Notes: generated from the letters alone by a model not told the origin. A stretch of DNA of 34,077 nucleotides from CAZOKH01 sp964580315 (GCA_964580315.1 CAZOKH010000035.1:1-34077), one strand, 5' to 3'. Positions 24,001-30,019 are shown, counted from the first letter of the stretch. Translations and numbers: made by a program.

Positions 24001-26380
24001 TCAGCATGGCGGGCTGGGTGATGGCGGTGTTACGCAGTTCTTTTTCAGCCTGCGCCTGGGCGGCTTCATCGCCGTCGACGAAGATGTAGCCGGTGAGCGG
24101 TTTGCCCAGGATGGGCGTCATCACCGCATCGGCTTCACGGAAGGTTTCCGCCACCAGCGGCTCCACCTCGCCCAGGTCGCGCAGCATGTTGAGGTATTGC
24201 GAGCCCTGACCGGGGAACATGAAAGCCACTTTGCCGGGCGTTCCGTTGCCGCGGTAAACGCTTTGCGAGGTGAGCATTTGCCAGTTGGCGCCGCCCTCCT
24301 GCAAGGCTTTGAGGGCTTTTTCGCCGCGTTTGAGCAGCTCGGCGGCGTCGCCGTAGTCGATGGTGAGGCGTTCGGGCTGCGCCAGTTGGGCTGCGTCGGG
24401 CAGGCGGTTGGCGGGAAGAATGCCCCGACGGGCGTTCTCCAACACAGCATTGAGCTGGTTGATCAGTTCGTTTTCATTGGCAGCGCCCAGGAACAACAGG
24501 CCGTGGTAGGGTTTGGGAGCGGCGTCGGTTTCGACCGGTGAGGCAACCGGTGCAGCAGGGTCGACACGCAGGTCGACCCCTACAGGTTGAGGCAAGGTGG
24601 TAGATTGAGCAAGTCCCTCTTCCACAAATTGAATGACCTTGCTGAGGGTGTTGTAATCCGCCAGGCGTAGATCTTCGCGGCGCGGAATGCCGTATTGCTC
24701 GCGGATGGCGGCGAACAATTCAGCCTGTTTGACCGTGTCGATGCCCAGGTCGGCTTCCAGGTCCAGCTCCAGGTCGAGCATTTCCACCGGGTAGCCGGTT
24801 TTCTCGCTGACCATGTTCAGCACGGCGGCTTGGATGGCGGCGCGGTCAACGGATGCGGCGGGAGCCGCGGCGCTTTCCACTGCCGGTTGGGCAGGCGCGG
24901 GTATCTCAGCCGCAGCCGGCTGCAGCGTTACCGCGGGATAGGATTTGTTTTCTGCCGTCAAAACACCGGGACGGTATTCTTCCAACACGGCGTGAAAATT
25001 GGCGCCGCCAAAACCAAACGCGCTGACCCCGGCGCGGCGAACCTGCCTCTCTTTTACGTCCCAGGGGCGCGCGGCGGTGAGGATGGTGAAGGGCGAATGG
25101 GCAAAGTCAATGCCGGGGTTGGGGCGCTCAAAATTGGCGGTGGGCGGCAGGATTTTGTGATGCAGCGCCAGGGCGGCTTTGAGGATGCCGGCTGCACCGG
25201 CGGCGCTCTTCAGGTGACCGATGTTGGATTTGACCGAACCCAGCCCGATGCTGCCCTCCGGCAAGCCCAGGTTGCCGAACACGCTGATCAGCGTGCTCAC
25301 TTCTGCCACATCGCCCACGCGGGTGGAGGTGCCGTGACCTTCAATCAGACCGGCATCGGCAAGCGACAACCCGGCGTTCTGCCAGGCGCGCTCTACGGCG
25401 CGCTGCTGACCGAGCGGGTTGGGGGCGGTGATGCCCTTGCCTTTGCCATCAGAACTGCTGCCCAGGGCGCGGATGACGGCATAGATGTTGTCGCCGTCTA
25501 TTTCAGCGTCTTCCAGGCGTTTGAGCAGGAACAGGGCGGCGCCTTCGCCCATCACAAAGCCGTTGGCGCCTTCGGCGTAGGGGCGCGAGCCGTCGGGGCT
25601 GAGCGCGCCGATCTTGCTGAACTTGACAAAGCTTTCGGGACCCATGCTGCGGTCCACGCCGCCCGCCAGGGCAGCGTCGAAGCGGTGCGCCAGCAAGCCG
25701 TGCACGGCGCTTTCCACCGCAGCCAGCGATGAGGCGCAGGCCGCATCAGTGACGAAGTTGGGACCGGCAAAGTTGAACAGGTTGGCAATGCGCCCGGCAA
25801 TGATGTTGGCCAGTTCGCCGGGCATGGTGTCTTCACTGATAGCCGCCACGCGCCCGCGAATGCCGTCGCTCATGCCGTCCAGCAGGCGGGTTTGCAGCTC
25901 GCGCGGCAGTGACTGGAAGTCCGGCAGGTTGGAGAGCGCCTCCAGGTATTCCGGCAGGCGGATGCGCATGCTGGAGTTGTAGTGCCCTTCACCCGCCAGG
26001 GCGTTGCCCAAAATGACCGCCACGCGGGTGTTGTCCAGCGGGCGCTGCGGATAGCCGTAATCGGTCAGCGCCTGGTGGGCGGCGGCTAAACCCCACTGCT
26101 GGGCTTCATCCATGCTGGTTAACAATTTGGGCGGGATGGCTAATTTGAGCTTGAAGGGATCGAAATGAAAGTTGTTCACCCAGCCGCCGATTTTGGTATA
26201 AGTCTTGTCGGGGGCGGCGGGATCGGAGTCAAAGTAAAGGGCGGGGTTCCAGCGGGCGGGCGGCACCTCGTGAATCGAATAGCGCCGCTCGAGGATATTC
26301 TGCCAGAAGGTGGAGGCATCGGTTGCATCGGGCAAAATGGCGCCCATGCCGACAATGGCAATTGCCTGGGTTGAGGTCAT
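18089..26380 (-). CDS. PUFA-synthase-like type I megasynthase: KS-ACP-AT-KS'-ACP-ACP-KR-DH
   Basis: 2763 residues. Order seen: KS1 about 1-455 (Cys215 in DAACASS, EGHGTST, KSNIGH); ACP1 about 510-590; AT about 720-1020 (Ser817 in GHSLGEYAA; HAFH suggests malonyl-CoA); KS2 about 1130-1600 (Cys1337 in NAACAST, His in HETYTP and GYTGHTMG); ACP2 about 1700-1780; ACP3 about 1815-1895; KR about 1950-2420 (TGGTAGI near 2157, Tyr2349 in QTDYAAAN); double-hotdog DH about 2450-2740 (His2492 in DHALNGIPVLPG, Glu2669 in VELCFQ). No enoyl reductase or thioesterase domain is present; the PfaD-like gene at 15326 would supply the former. All three ACPs have Thr (549, 1738, 1853) at the usual Ser. It should iteratively build a long, reduced or partly unsaturated acyl chain. 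GGAG lies 8 bp before ATG 26380. The product is unknown. Confidence 0.93.
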   Translation of the reverse strand: MTSTQAIAIVGMGAILPDATDASTFWQNILERRYSIHEVPPARWNPALYFDSDPAAPDKTYTKIGGWVNNFHFDPFKLKLAIPPKLLTSMDEAQQWGLAAAHQALTDYGYPQRPLDNTRVAVILGNALAGEGHYNSSMRIRLPEYLEALSNLPDFQSLPRELQTRLLDGMSDGIRGRVAAISEDTMPGELANIIAGRIANLFNFAGPNFVTDAACASSLAAVESAVHGLLAHRFDAALAGGVDRSMGPESFVKFSKIGALSPDGSRPYAEGANGFVMGEGAALFLLKRLEDAEIDGDNIYAVIRALGSSSDGKGKGITAPNPLGQQRAVERAWQNAGLSLADAGLIEGHGTSTRVGDVAEVSTLISVFGNLGLPEGSIGLGSVKSNIGHLKSAAGAAGILKAALALHHKILPPTANFERPNPGIDFAHSPFTILTAARPWDVKERQVRRAGVSAFGFGGANFHAVLEEYRPGVLTAENKSYPAVTLQPAAAEIPAPAQPAVESAAAPAASVDRAAIQAAVLNMVSEKTGYPVEMLDLELDLEADLGIDTVKQAELFAAIREQYGIPRREDLRLADYNTLSKVIQFVEEGLAQSTTLPQPVGVDLRVDPAAPVASPVETDAAPKPYHGLLFLGAANENELINQLNAVLENARRGILPANRLPDAAQLAQPERLTIDYGDAAELLKRGEKALKALQEGGANWQMLTSQSVYRGNGTPGKVAFMFPGQGSQYLNMLRDLGEVEPLVAETFREADAVMTPILGKPLTGYIFVDGDEAAQAQAEKELRNTAITQPAMLTVNVALMRVLNKFGIQPDMVIGHSLGEYAALVAAGVLTFAEALQVVSARGREMTRISLDDNGCMAAVSARLEAVQDILKTIEGYVVIANLNSPLQCVIGGSTPAVDAALQAFAAANIQATKIPVSHAFHTQIVAPASVPLRGVIDRMNVQAPCLPIMANVTGELYPTQREEILDILAVQVASPVQFIKGIEALYALGARVFVEVGPKRVLCALATDILKGREDAAMLSTNHPRKGGLVSFNEALCALLAAGLPAAVVEVQPQAPCLISPEMIPVMVQSSPTASPIISDGRLPLTGSVVISGAGLGLPGRDGHVFDDENVPSLLRGDNRIEPFDESVRRAMLQKRVTRLLKSDAGAVMQVIDDPELTVKLAGQTGAFDPAEEFGIPADRLEATDIATQLAIAAGIEALRDAGIPLVMAYKKTSTGSLLPDRWRLPAALADETGVIFASAFPGLDRMANEAESYSQYLSLSKQLEQLQSLRALVPADQINLSTELDGRILSLQDQLAELNYSFDRRFIFRVLAMGHSQFAEHIGARGPNTHVNAACASTTHAVAVAEDWIRAGRARRVVIVSGDDVTDGSLSHWIPTAMLASGAATTEGDPRQAILPFDRRRNGMIMGMGAAALVVESENALRERGMRAICEVLSTQIANSAFHGTRLDVSHVSQVMERLVQTAEQRFDIQRSQIARQTVFVSHETYTPARGGSAAAEIHALRNVFGEQANRVIIANTKGYTGHTMGVGVEDVLAVKALQFGVVPPIANIQDGFEPDPELGDLNLSQGGEYNPDYALRLGAGFGSQIAMTLLRRIPGVGERVQQPVYNRWLGQIAGYAQADLEVVQRTLRIRHSGAPVSAPLPSNWQYGQGPTLWATAPQAAVEKPAATLPQAAAKPAASPEPAPVQAPISIPEPVLQTSDEDVKTYVLQAVSEKTGYPVEMLDLELDLEADLGIDTVKQAELFAALREHYGIPRREDLRLSDYNTLTKVIGFMHQAVQPQDAVVEQSAAVETVVETSPAPQPQPVVEAASIAATDEDVKAYVLQAVSEKTGYPVEMLDLELDLEADLGIDTVKQAELFAALREHFGIPRREDLRLSDYNTLAKVIGFMHQTVQPQEAVVEQPAVDEAAPALPVAQAAMPAAPTIHIPRRVPVPSLRPRLALSQPTGIQLDENSRVLIIAGQDEVGISLENQLKTRKVQVSSLSVYTPDLVEKVQALVHDGPLQGVYFLPALTPVEDLFNQTPDQWQTVFETRLHALVSVVRVLPGQPFVVGATRMGGLHGYGGQPASAPEGGALSGFLKALGRERSEVLIKVVDFETNASPAAVADALLGETLSDPAVVEVGWRDGLRFGVALAEQPIDAAQNEITLQPGTVYLVTGGTAGILSPILLDLAQAAPSQFFLLGRSALPTAEDPDLALLKTDREALKRTLMERLTAQGEKATPALIEQQLAALERADAALKTIDRLTQLGSQVSYLACDVTQPEAVDHAVARVVQLAGKVDILIHAAGQERSRKLDSKPEAEFRQVFSVKTDGFFHTFKALQERNVLPHSMMLFSSVAGRFGNSGQTDYAAANDLLCKLSSALRSQYPSIRTIAIDWGAWGEVGMASRGHIPALMERAGIEMLPPAQAAALLRAELQNPASTGEVLLAGSLGMMEAAHQAGGGLDADRANIALRAGNPIHQMFSQVSRYDPQDGIILEADVDPTLEPYLRDHALNGIPVLPGVIGIEGFSVAARHIASVLASDKKGFIVSQLEDVQFKLPFKFYRNETRRITWKARVIAEQRGLVVYASLESTHMRPDQRMEVLEHFTGRVILEHAGAEAQAHVTAAPHWNGNATVGSDDIYRLYFHGPAFQVLDGVQSSGGTVLGRLNQNLPPATSDGRHLSTPTLVELCFQTAGIWEAGATGVLALPQSIGNLHIYRDDIRDTAIFAEVTPLRTTDGNLSFNARVIDADGNIYLEIKNYHTSPLPYAAEPELIAPLKVLLQ
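20674..21283 (-). repeat. Tandem duplication encoding ACP2 and ACP3
   Basis: Two nearly identical DNA units with a 345-bp period (115 codons), including linker sequence (20674 onwards and 21019 onwards). Only scattered third-position changes separate them, so the duplication is recent or is kept uniform by recombination. ACP1 (around 24734) is clearly related but more diverged. Confidence 0.9.
24558..24585 (-). repeat. GTAGGG-headed palindrome inside the megasynthase reading frame
   Basis: GGGTCGAC (24558-24565) and GTCGACCC (24572-24579) flank a 6-nt loop. On the minus strand it reads GTAGGGGTCGACCTGCGTG, the same head-plus-hairpin design as the intergenic repeats at 18047 and 28286. It is translated in frame as VGVDLRVDP (about residues 600-608) in the linker between ACP1 and AT. 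Confidence 0.6.
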
Positions 26381-26734
26381 ATTCTACTCCTGTGCTGCAA
26401 GTCTGGTTGCATACCTATACAAACACACAGGAGGGGGTTTGGTTTCGGGGGAGTTTAAATTTACCGCAAAGGCGCGAAGGACGCGAAGAATTTTGGTATG
26501 ACTGTAGGGTGGGTGGAGGGGCGAGAATGGAATTTGTTATTGAAATCCGTTTTTCGCCCCGTAACCCACCTTGCTCCTTGATAATACCGCACGTCACAAA
26601 GCGGCAGTCAGAGTGTTGAGGTGGGTGCGTGGACTCGGTTTAGGCGCAGGAAAAACATGAAGCTTGGAATATGTTTGTAAATCGTGCAGAATCCCACACG
26701 CCAGGGTTCACGCTAAGTTGTGCCGCCGCTGGAA
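26381..26734. other. Megasynthase upstream region with spacer repeats, no gene
   Basis: 354 bp between the megasynthase start and the EcsC/TerB-like gene. It holds an ACCGCAAAGGCGCGAAGG motif (from about 26463) and a family-B-like palindrome. Neither a coding region nor a convincing -35/-10 pair for the megasynthase was found. Confidence 0.6.
26508..26570. repeat. Family-B-like palindrome upstream of the megasynthase
   Basis: GGTGGGTGGAGGGGCGAGAA at the left and TTTTCGCCCCGTAACCCACC at the right are inverted copies of each other with three mismatches. The head GTAGGGTGGGT (26504-26514) matches the minus-strand head of the family B repeats. Confidence 0.7.
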
Positions 26735-27852
26735 TTAACCAGTAGTTGCCATTGTTTCATCAATATCATCATCCGAAAAGCCTAACAATTTTCCGACCTG
26801 CTTTATAAAAATCTTTTCGGTAATGTGGAAAGTGCCGTCGCGTTTTGCAAGCGTCACCATATCCACTAACAAACCAATCGCGTCATCAAGCGAACTGGCA
26901 AACGCTGAATAATCAACGACTAACTTTCCGCTTTTATCTATTGCCTGCGTCAGGTCTGCCTTTTCGCTTTCTGTTAAGTCCGCATTTGCTATGATGGTTT
27001 CCATATACTCACGTTCTTCCGCTTTGATTATGCCATCAACTTTCATTAGATTTGCAAGCGTTTGTACCTTTGGCATATCAGGGCTAATGCTTGGAGTAGA
27101 CGCATGGTTAATGGTAGCAGTTCGGACATATACGGCTTCAGTTTCCAGCGGCAGTTCTTCAATAACTTCTTCCGAAATCACAATATCTTTTTTAAAAATC
27201 TCAATGGCTTTTTTGCCAACTTGTTGTGTCAAGTAGTTTGACCAAACTGCCATTGCCGCCGCACCAACACCAGGAAGCCATTTGCTGATAGCAGATTTTA
27301 GGGCTTGTTGTGTAACCTTTCCCGCTAACAGCGCGATAATTTGCTGAAATGCCCGTAAGGCAACACGCTTTACCAAAACTTTGCTACCCTGCATAACCAG
27401 CAATGAGCCTGCACTTGACCCCATCGCAGTTATAAGAATACCTGCTAATAGTTCTTTGTTCAGAACTTTGCTTTTTCCATACGCCATTCCTATATCATAA
27501 ATCATTGCTAACTGATTTCGAATGACAGCGGCAATTTCAGGAATAACAGCAACCATGCCCCAAGGACCCGGCACAAGGCTTGCGCCGCCCGAAATAGCGG
27601 CATTGGTTACAGAATACGAATTGATGATAGATGGAACTAATTTTTTGTCTGGGATTTCTTCAGGGTGTTTGGCAAAATGCCCACTACGGTCAGAAACTAC
27701 CAAATCAAACACCCCCATCATTTTTTCAGCAAGTTTGCTTTGGAGTGTGTTCGCAACTTTCTTGCTTTCATCTTCGGTTTTTGCGTCATTTTGTATCGTC
27801 ATTCGGTGAACTCCAATTTTTGGTGAAATAGTGCGGAATTAAGCGGCACAAC
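26717..27852. repeat. Perfect 10-bp inverted repeat bracketing the EcsC/TerB-like gene
   Basis: GTTGTGCCGC at 26717-26726 and GCGGCACAAC at 27843-27852, each within about 45 bp of the gene's ends. The right side also has a direct repeat TGCGGAAT (27832-27839 and 27862-27869). The bracketed unit is a 1.1-kb, AT-richer single-gene cassette. Confidence 0.5.
26735..27802 (-). CDS. EcsC-like membrane-associated protein with C-terminal TerB-like domain
   Basis: 355 residues. The N-terminal part (residues about 55-215) has Gly/Ala-rich hydrophobic helices (GGASLVPGPWGMVAVIPEIAAV, LLAGILITAMGSSAGSLLVM, LPGVGAAAMAVW) reminiscent of the EcsC/DUF697 group. The C-terminal ~120 residues resemble the all-helical TerB fold: LANLMKVDGIIKAEEREYMETI, then LVDMVTLAKRDGTFHITEKIFIKQVGKLLGFSDDDID, with acidic, EF-hand-like turns. 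TerB domains occur in tellurite and stress-response systems and as membrane-linked scaffolds; a role in envelope stress or defence is inference. It is AT-richer than its neighbours and bracketed by a 10-bp inverted repeat, suggesting acquisition. GGAG lies 9 bp before ATG 27802. Confidence 0.7.
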   Translation of the reverse strand: MTIQNDAKTEDESKKVANTLQSKLAEKMMGVFDLVVSDRSGHFAKHPEEIPDKKLVPSIINSYSVTNAAISGGASLVPGPWGMVAVIPEIAAVIRNQLAMIYDIGMAYGKSKVLNKELLAGILITAMGSSAGSLLVMQGSKVLVKRVALRAFQQIIALLAGKVTQQALKSAISKWLPGVGAAAMAVWSNYLTQQVGKKAIEIFKKDIVISEEVIEELPLETEAVYVRTATINHASTPSISPDMPKVQTLANLMKVDGIIKAEEREYMETIIANADLTESEKADLTQAIDKSGKLVVDYSAFASSLDDAIGLLVDMVTLAKRDGTFHITEKIFIKQVGKLLGFSDDDIDETMATTG

Positions 27853-28065
27853 TATTAATTATGCGGAATCATTATGATACGCTGAGATTATGCTGTATGG
27901 TCAGCTGAAAGAAATGAGCTAGGCCATAATTCTGCTTGATTACCCCAAACAATTAGTTGCGAACAAATCATAAAATATTATATATACCCGGCTTTGAAAT
28001 GTCAAACATCCATGACCAATCAATTCCCTCCAAAACCTAAAAAACTTCTCGATCTGGTTGGTGTC
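27803..28065. other. AT-rich intergenic stretch, no gene
   Basis: It holds the right arm of the cassette inverted repeat and the TGCGGAAT direct repeats, then AT-rich sequence up to the repeat cluster. No ORF or convincing promoter was found. Confidence 0.6.
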
Positions 28066-28130
28066 GGTGGGTTGCGGGGCGGTGCGAAGGGAATTTCCGA
28101 CGTAAAGTTTTTGCCGCCCCTGCGCCCACC
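28066..28130. repeat. Family B palindromic spacer repeat
   Basis: GGTGGGTTGCGGGGCGG at the left and CCGCCCCTGCGCCCACC at the right, inverted ends around GAAGGGAATTTCCGACGTAA. It is almost identical to the copy at 29699-29763. Confidence 0.85.
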
Positions 28131-28139
28131 TACAACATC

Positions 28140-28237
28140 GGATGGGGGTTGTAGTGACGGCTTCAGCCGTTTGCCACGGGCGAGAAGGGTTTCCGGCTCA
28201 GGAAAAACGCGGCTAAAGCCGCAACTACGAAAAATCA
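28140..28237. repeat. Family A palindromic spacer repeat, copy 3
   Basis: Same ends and core as the copies at 16964 and 17066. It follows a family B copy by 9 bp. A truncated family B start (TTGGTGGGTTT, about 28254) follows it. Confidence 0.85.
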
Positions 28238-28285
28238 TTTTTTAGATTCTGGCGTTGGTGGGTTTCTTTCTATCTTGTACGGAAT

Positions 28286-28366
28286 GTAGGGTGCAGTCGT
28301 CTTTTGACTGCACCGTTTTCGTGCATCGACATCAATGGTGCGGTCTGAAAGGCGACCGCACCCTAC
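28286..28366. repeat. Twin-hairpin GTAGGG repeat at the left flank of the IS element
   Basis: Two perfect 9-bp hairpins, GGTGCAGTC/GACTGCACC (28290-28298, 28306-28314) and GGTGCGGTC/GACCGCACC (28337-28345, 28354-28362), face each other. The whole is bounded by GTAGGGTGC and GCACCCTAC, a BIME-like layout. Confidence 0.85.
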
Positions 28367-28379
28367 TGCTATAGATTAT

Positions 28380-28620
28380 GGAATGAGATTGCCGCGTCCG
28401 GGCTGGCGCCCTCCTCCATTAGACTTAGGGTAAGATGAAGGTAATCGAACAGAGATTGAAAAAGTCTATACTCCTCGAAAGTCAGCAGCTTATTTTGCGA
28501 AGAAGACCCAATCTCTGTGTGGAACAGGCTAAATAGCATTGACGCCTCCCGAAGGCTACTACGATGGAGAAAGTCGTATCCACCGCGTTCGGTTACCATC
28601 ATCCCCCAATCTGGAGAAAA
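28380..28620 (+). ncRNA. Candidate bridge RNA region of the IS110 element
   Basis: Non-coding 5' segment of the element. A perfect 9-bp stem CAGAGATTG/CAATCTCTG (28450-28458, 28509-28517) encloses further pairings: GTCT/AGAC, and TCGAAA with TTTTGCGA across one bulge. Another short stem, GCCT/AGGC, lies near 28544-28556. IS110-group elements are known to encode a structured bridge RNA in the left end that guides target and donor choice. Exact RNA ends and guide loops were not assigned. Confidence 0.5.
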
Positions 28621-28624
28621 ACAC

Positions 28625-29668
28625 ATGGACAAACCTCGCTTTTTTGTGGGTATCGACATCGCCTCAGCAACCTTCACCAGCGCGGTGGGGGTGATGGGCG
28701 AGAAATGGCAGGTCGGTGTACGGCCAGCGACCTTTGACAATGAGTACGACAGCTTTGCGAAGTATCTGAAATGGCTCCAGGAGCATGAGATCAAAGCGGA
28801 GAACAGTGTGATCTGCATGGAAGCCACCGGTGTGTACAACGAAGTCCTGGCCCACTTTCTGATTGCCAACGGCTATCGAGTTGCGATCGAACCGCCCTTG
28901 AAGGTCAAACGGGCATTCAAACCAGAAGGACACAAGAGCGACCCAGTCGACAGCACTCAGATCGCCGAGTATGGCTATCGTTTCTGGGACGAATTGACCC
29001 TCTGGAAGCCGCGAGATGAGATTGTGGAGCAAATCCGCACCCTCCTGACCGTGCGCGAACAGCTCGTGGTGGGGCGCACCGGGCATCGGAATGCCCTGAC
29101 GGCCTTGAAACGGAAGGCAGTTCGCACTCCTCTGGCTGAGAAGGTCCACGACAAGGCGATCGAGGAACTGAGAGCTCACATTCAGGAAGTCGAAGCAGAA
29201 ATCCAACGTCTGATTGATCAGGATCCGGATTTTCGCAACATGGTCAAACGGCTCATCAGCATTCCTGGTGTGGGGTTTCTCCTTGCTGCCCATTTGCTCG
29301 TCATTTTCGAGTCGGTTTCCCATCCCCTCTCGCCTAAGAGCCTGGCTGCTTTTATCGGCATCTGCCCTTATGAGAACCAGAGTGGCTCCTCGATCCACCA
29401 TGCCGCCACCTCGCGCCATTATGGCCCACCTGCCCTGCGCAAGCTTTTGTTCCTGGCTGCTCTTTCGATTTGTACCCATAACCTACAATTCCGCACCTAT
29501 TTCCTTCGAAAAGTCCAGGAGGGCAAACCTAAACAATTGGTCATCAACAACGCTGCCAACAAACTGCTCAAAATCATCGTCGCGGTGATCCGTTCCAATA
29601 CGGATTTCATCCCCAATTACCGTTCCGTCAATCCTGGCATCCTAAAGATGGCCTTGACAAAGTCATAG
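28625..29668 (+). CDS. IS110-family transposase (DEDD recombinase)
   Basis: 347 residues. The N-terminal RuvC-like domain has Asp11 (VGIDIAS), Glu66 (CMEATG), and Asp106 and Asp109 (KSDPVDSTQIA). A coiled-coil middle follows (about 165-200), then the Transposase_20 domain (ISIPGVGFLLAAHLL, AAFIGICPYENQSGSS, the latter holding the expected catalytic Ser region). ATG 28625 is chosen because GGAG lies 8 bp upstream; the longer frame starting at 28517 would run through the structured left end. Full length, so likely active. Confidence 0.93.
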   Translation: MDKPRFFVGIDIASATFTSAVGVMGEKWQVGVRPATFDNEYDSFAKYLKWLQEHEIKAENSVICMEATGVYNEVLAHFLIANGYRVAIEPPLKVKRAFKPEGHKSDPVDSTQIAEYGYRFWDELTLWKPRDEIVEQIRTLLTVREQLVVGRTGHRNALTALKRKAVRTPLAEKVHDKAIEELRAHIQEVEAEIQRLIDQDPDFRNMVKRLISIPGVGFLLAAHLLVIFESVSHPLSPKSLAAFIGICPYENQSGSSIHHAATSRHYGPPALRKLLFLAALSICTHNLQFRTYFLRKVQEGKPKQLVINNAANKLLKIIVAVIRSNTDFIPNYRSVNPGILKMALTKS

Positions 29669-29698
29669 CATTCGCAAAGACGAAAGGCTCCGGTTTTC

Positions 29699-29763
29699 GG
29701 TGGGTTGCGGGGCGGTGCGAAGGGAATTTCCGACGTAAAGTTCTTGCCGCCCCTGCACCCACC
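29699..29763. repeat. Family B palindromic spacer repeat at the right flank of the IS
   Basis: GGTGGGTTGCGGGGCGG and CCGCCCCTGCACCCACC ends; the core is nearly identical to 28066-28130. Confidence 0.85.
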
Positions 29764-29776
29764 TTACAATTACAAC

Positions 29777-29872
29777 ATGGGGGTTGTAGTAACGGCTTCA
29801 GCCGTTTGCCACGGGCGAGAAGGGTTCCCGGCTCAGGAAAAACGCGGCTAAAGCCGCAACTACGAAAAATCC
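29777..29872. repeat. Family A palindromic spacer repeat, copy 4
   Basis: Same design as the other three family A copies (GTAGTAACGGCTTCAGCCG and CGGCTAAAGCCGCAACTAC ends), 13 bp after the family B copy. Confidence 0.85.
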
Positions 29873-29891
29873 AATTTCATACTATGGTTTT

Positions 29892-29956
29892 GGTGGGTTG
29901 CGGGGCGACGCAATGGAAATTCCTAGCGCAAAGTTTTTGCCGCCCCTGCACCCACC
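29892..29956. repeat. Family B palindromic spacer repeat
   Basis: GGTGGGTTGCGGGGCG and CGCCCCTGCACCCACC ends with a diverged core (CAATGGAAATTCCTAGCG). It completes a B-A-B composite at 29699-29956. Confidence 0.85.
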
Positions 29957-29975
29957 CTACGGCTGAATTGCAAAA

Positions 29976-30007
29976 GACCTAACAGGTTTCGAAAAACCTG
30001 TTAGGTC
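29976..30007. repeat. Perfect 14-bp hairpin
   Basis: GACCTAACAGGTTT at 29976-29989 and AAACCTGTTAGGTC at 29994-30007 with loop CGAA. There is no T-tract on either side, so it is more likely another palindromic spacer element than a terminator. Confidence 0.75.
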
Positions 30008-30019
30008 TATCGATGAGAT

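Larger units (their letters stand above)
28367..29690 (+). mobile_element. IS110-family insertion sequence (boundaries approximate)
   Basis: A DEDD transposase gene with about 250 bp of non-coding sequence in front and only about 20 bp behind, before a family B repeat begins. This asymmetry fits IS110-group elements, which lack terminal inverted repeats and target duplications, so the exact ends cannot be read. The left limit is set by the end of the twin-hairpin repeat and the right limit by the start of the family B flank. It appears intact. Confidence 0.75.

Noticed and set aside
26717..27852. Integron cassette with true attC sites
   Set aside because: GTTGTGC/GCACAAC do not fit the GTTRRRY/RYYYAAC cores and no full attC fold or integrase was found, so it is kept only as a bracketed cassette.
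28517..28624. Longer IS110 transposase start
   Set aside because: The frame runs through the structured left end; GGAG at 28613-28616 and the family N-terminus both support ATG 28625.
28664..29479. 271-codon minus ORF inside the IS
   Set aside because: Antisense of the transposase, no domain or start signal.
29976..30007. Second terminator after pheT
   Set aside because: Perfect stem but no T-tract on either strand, and a canonical terminator already lies at 30020-30057.
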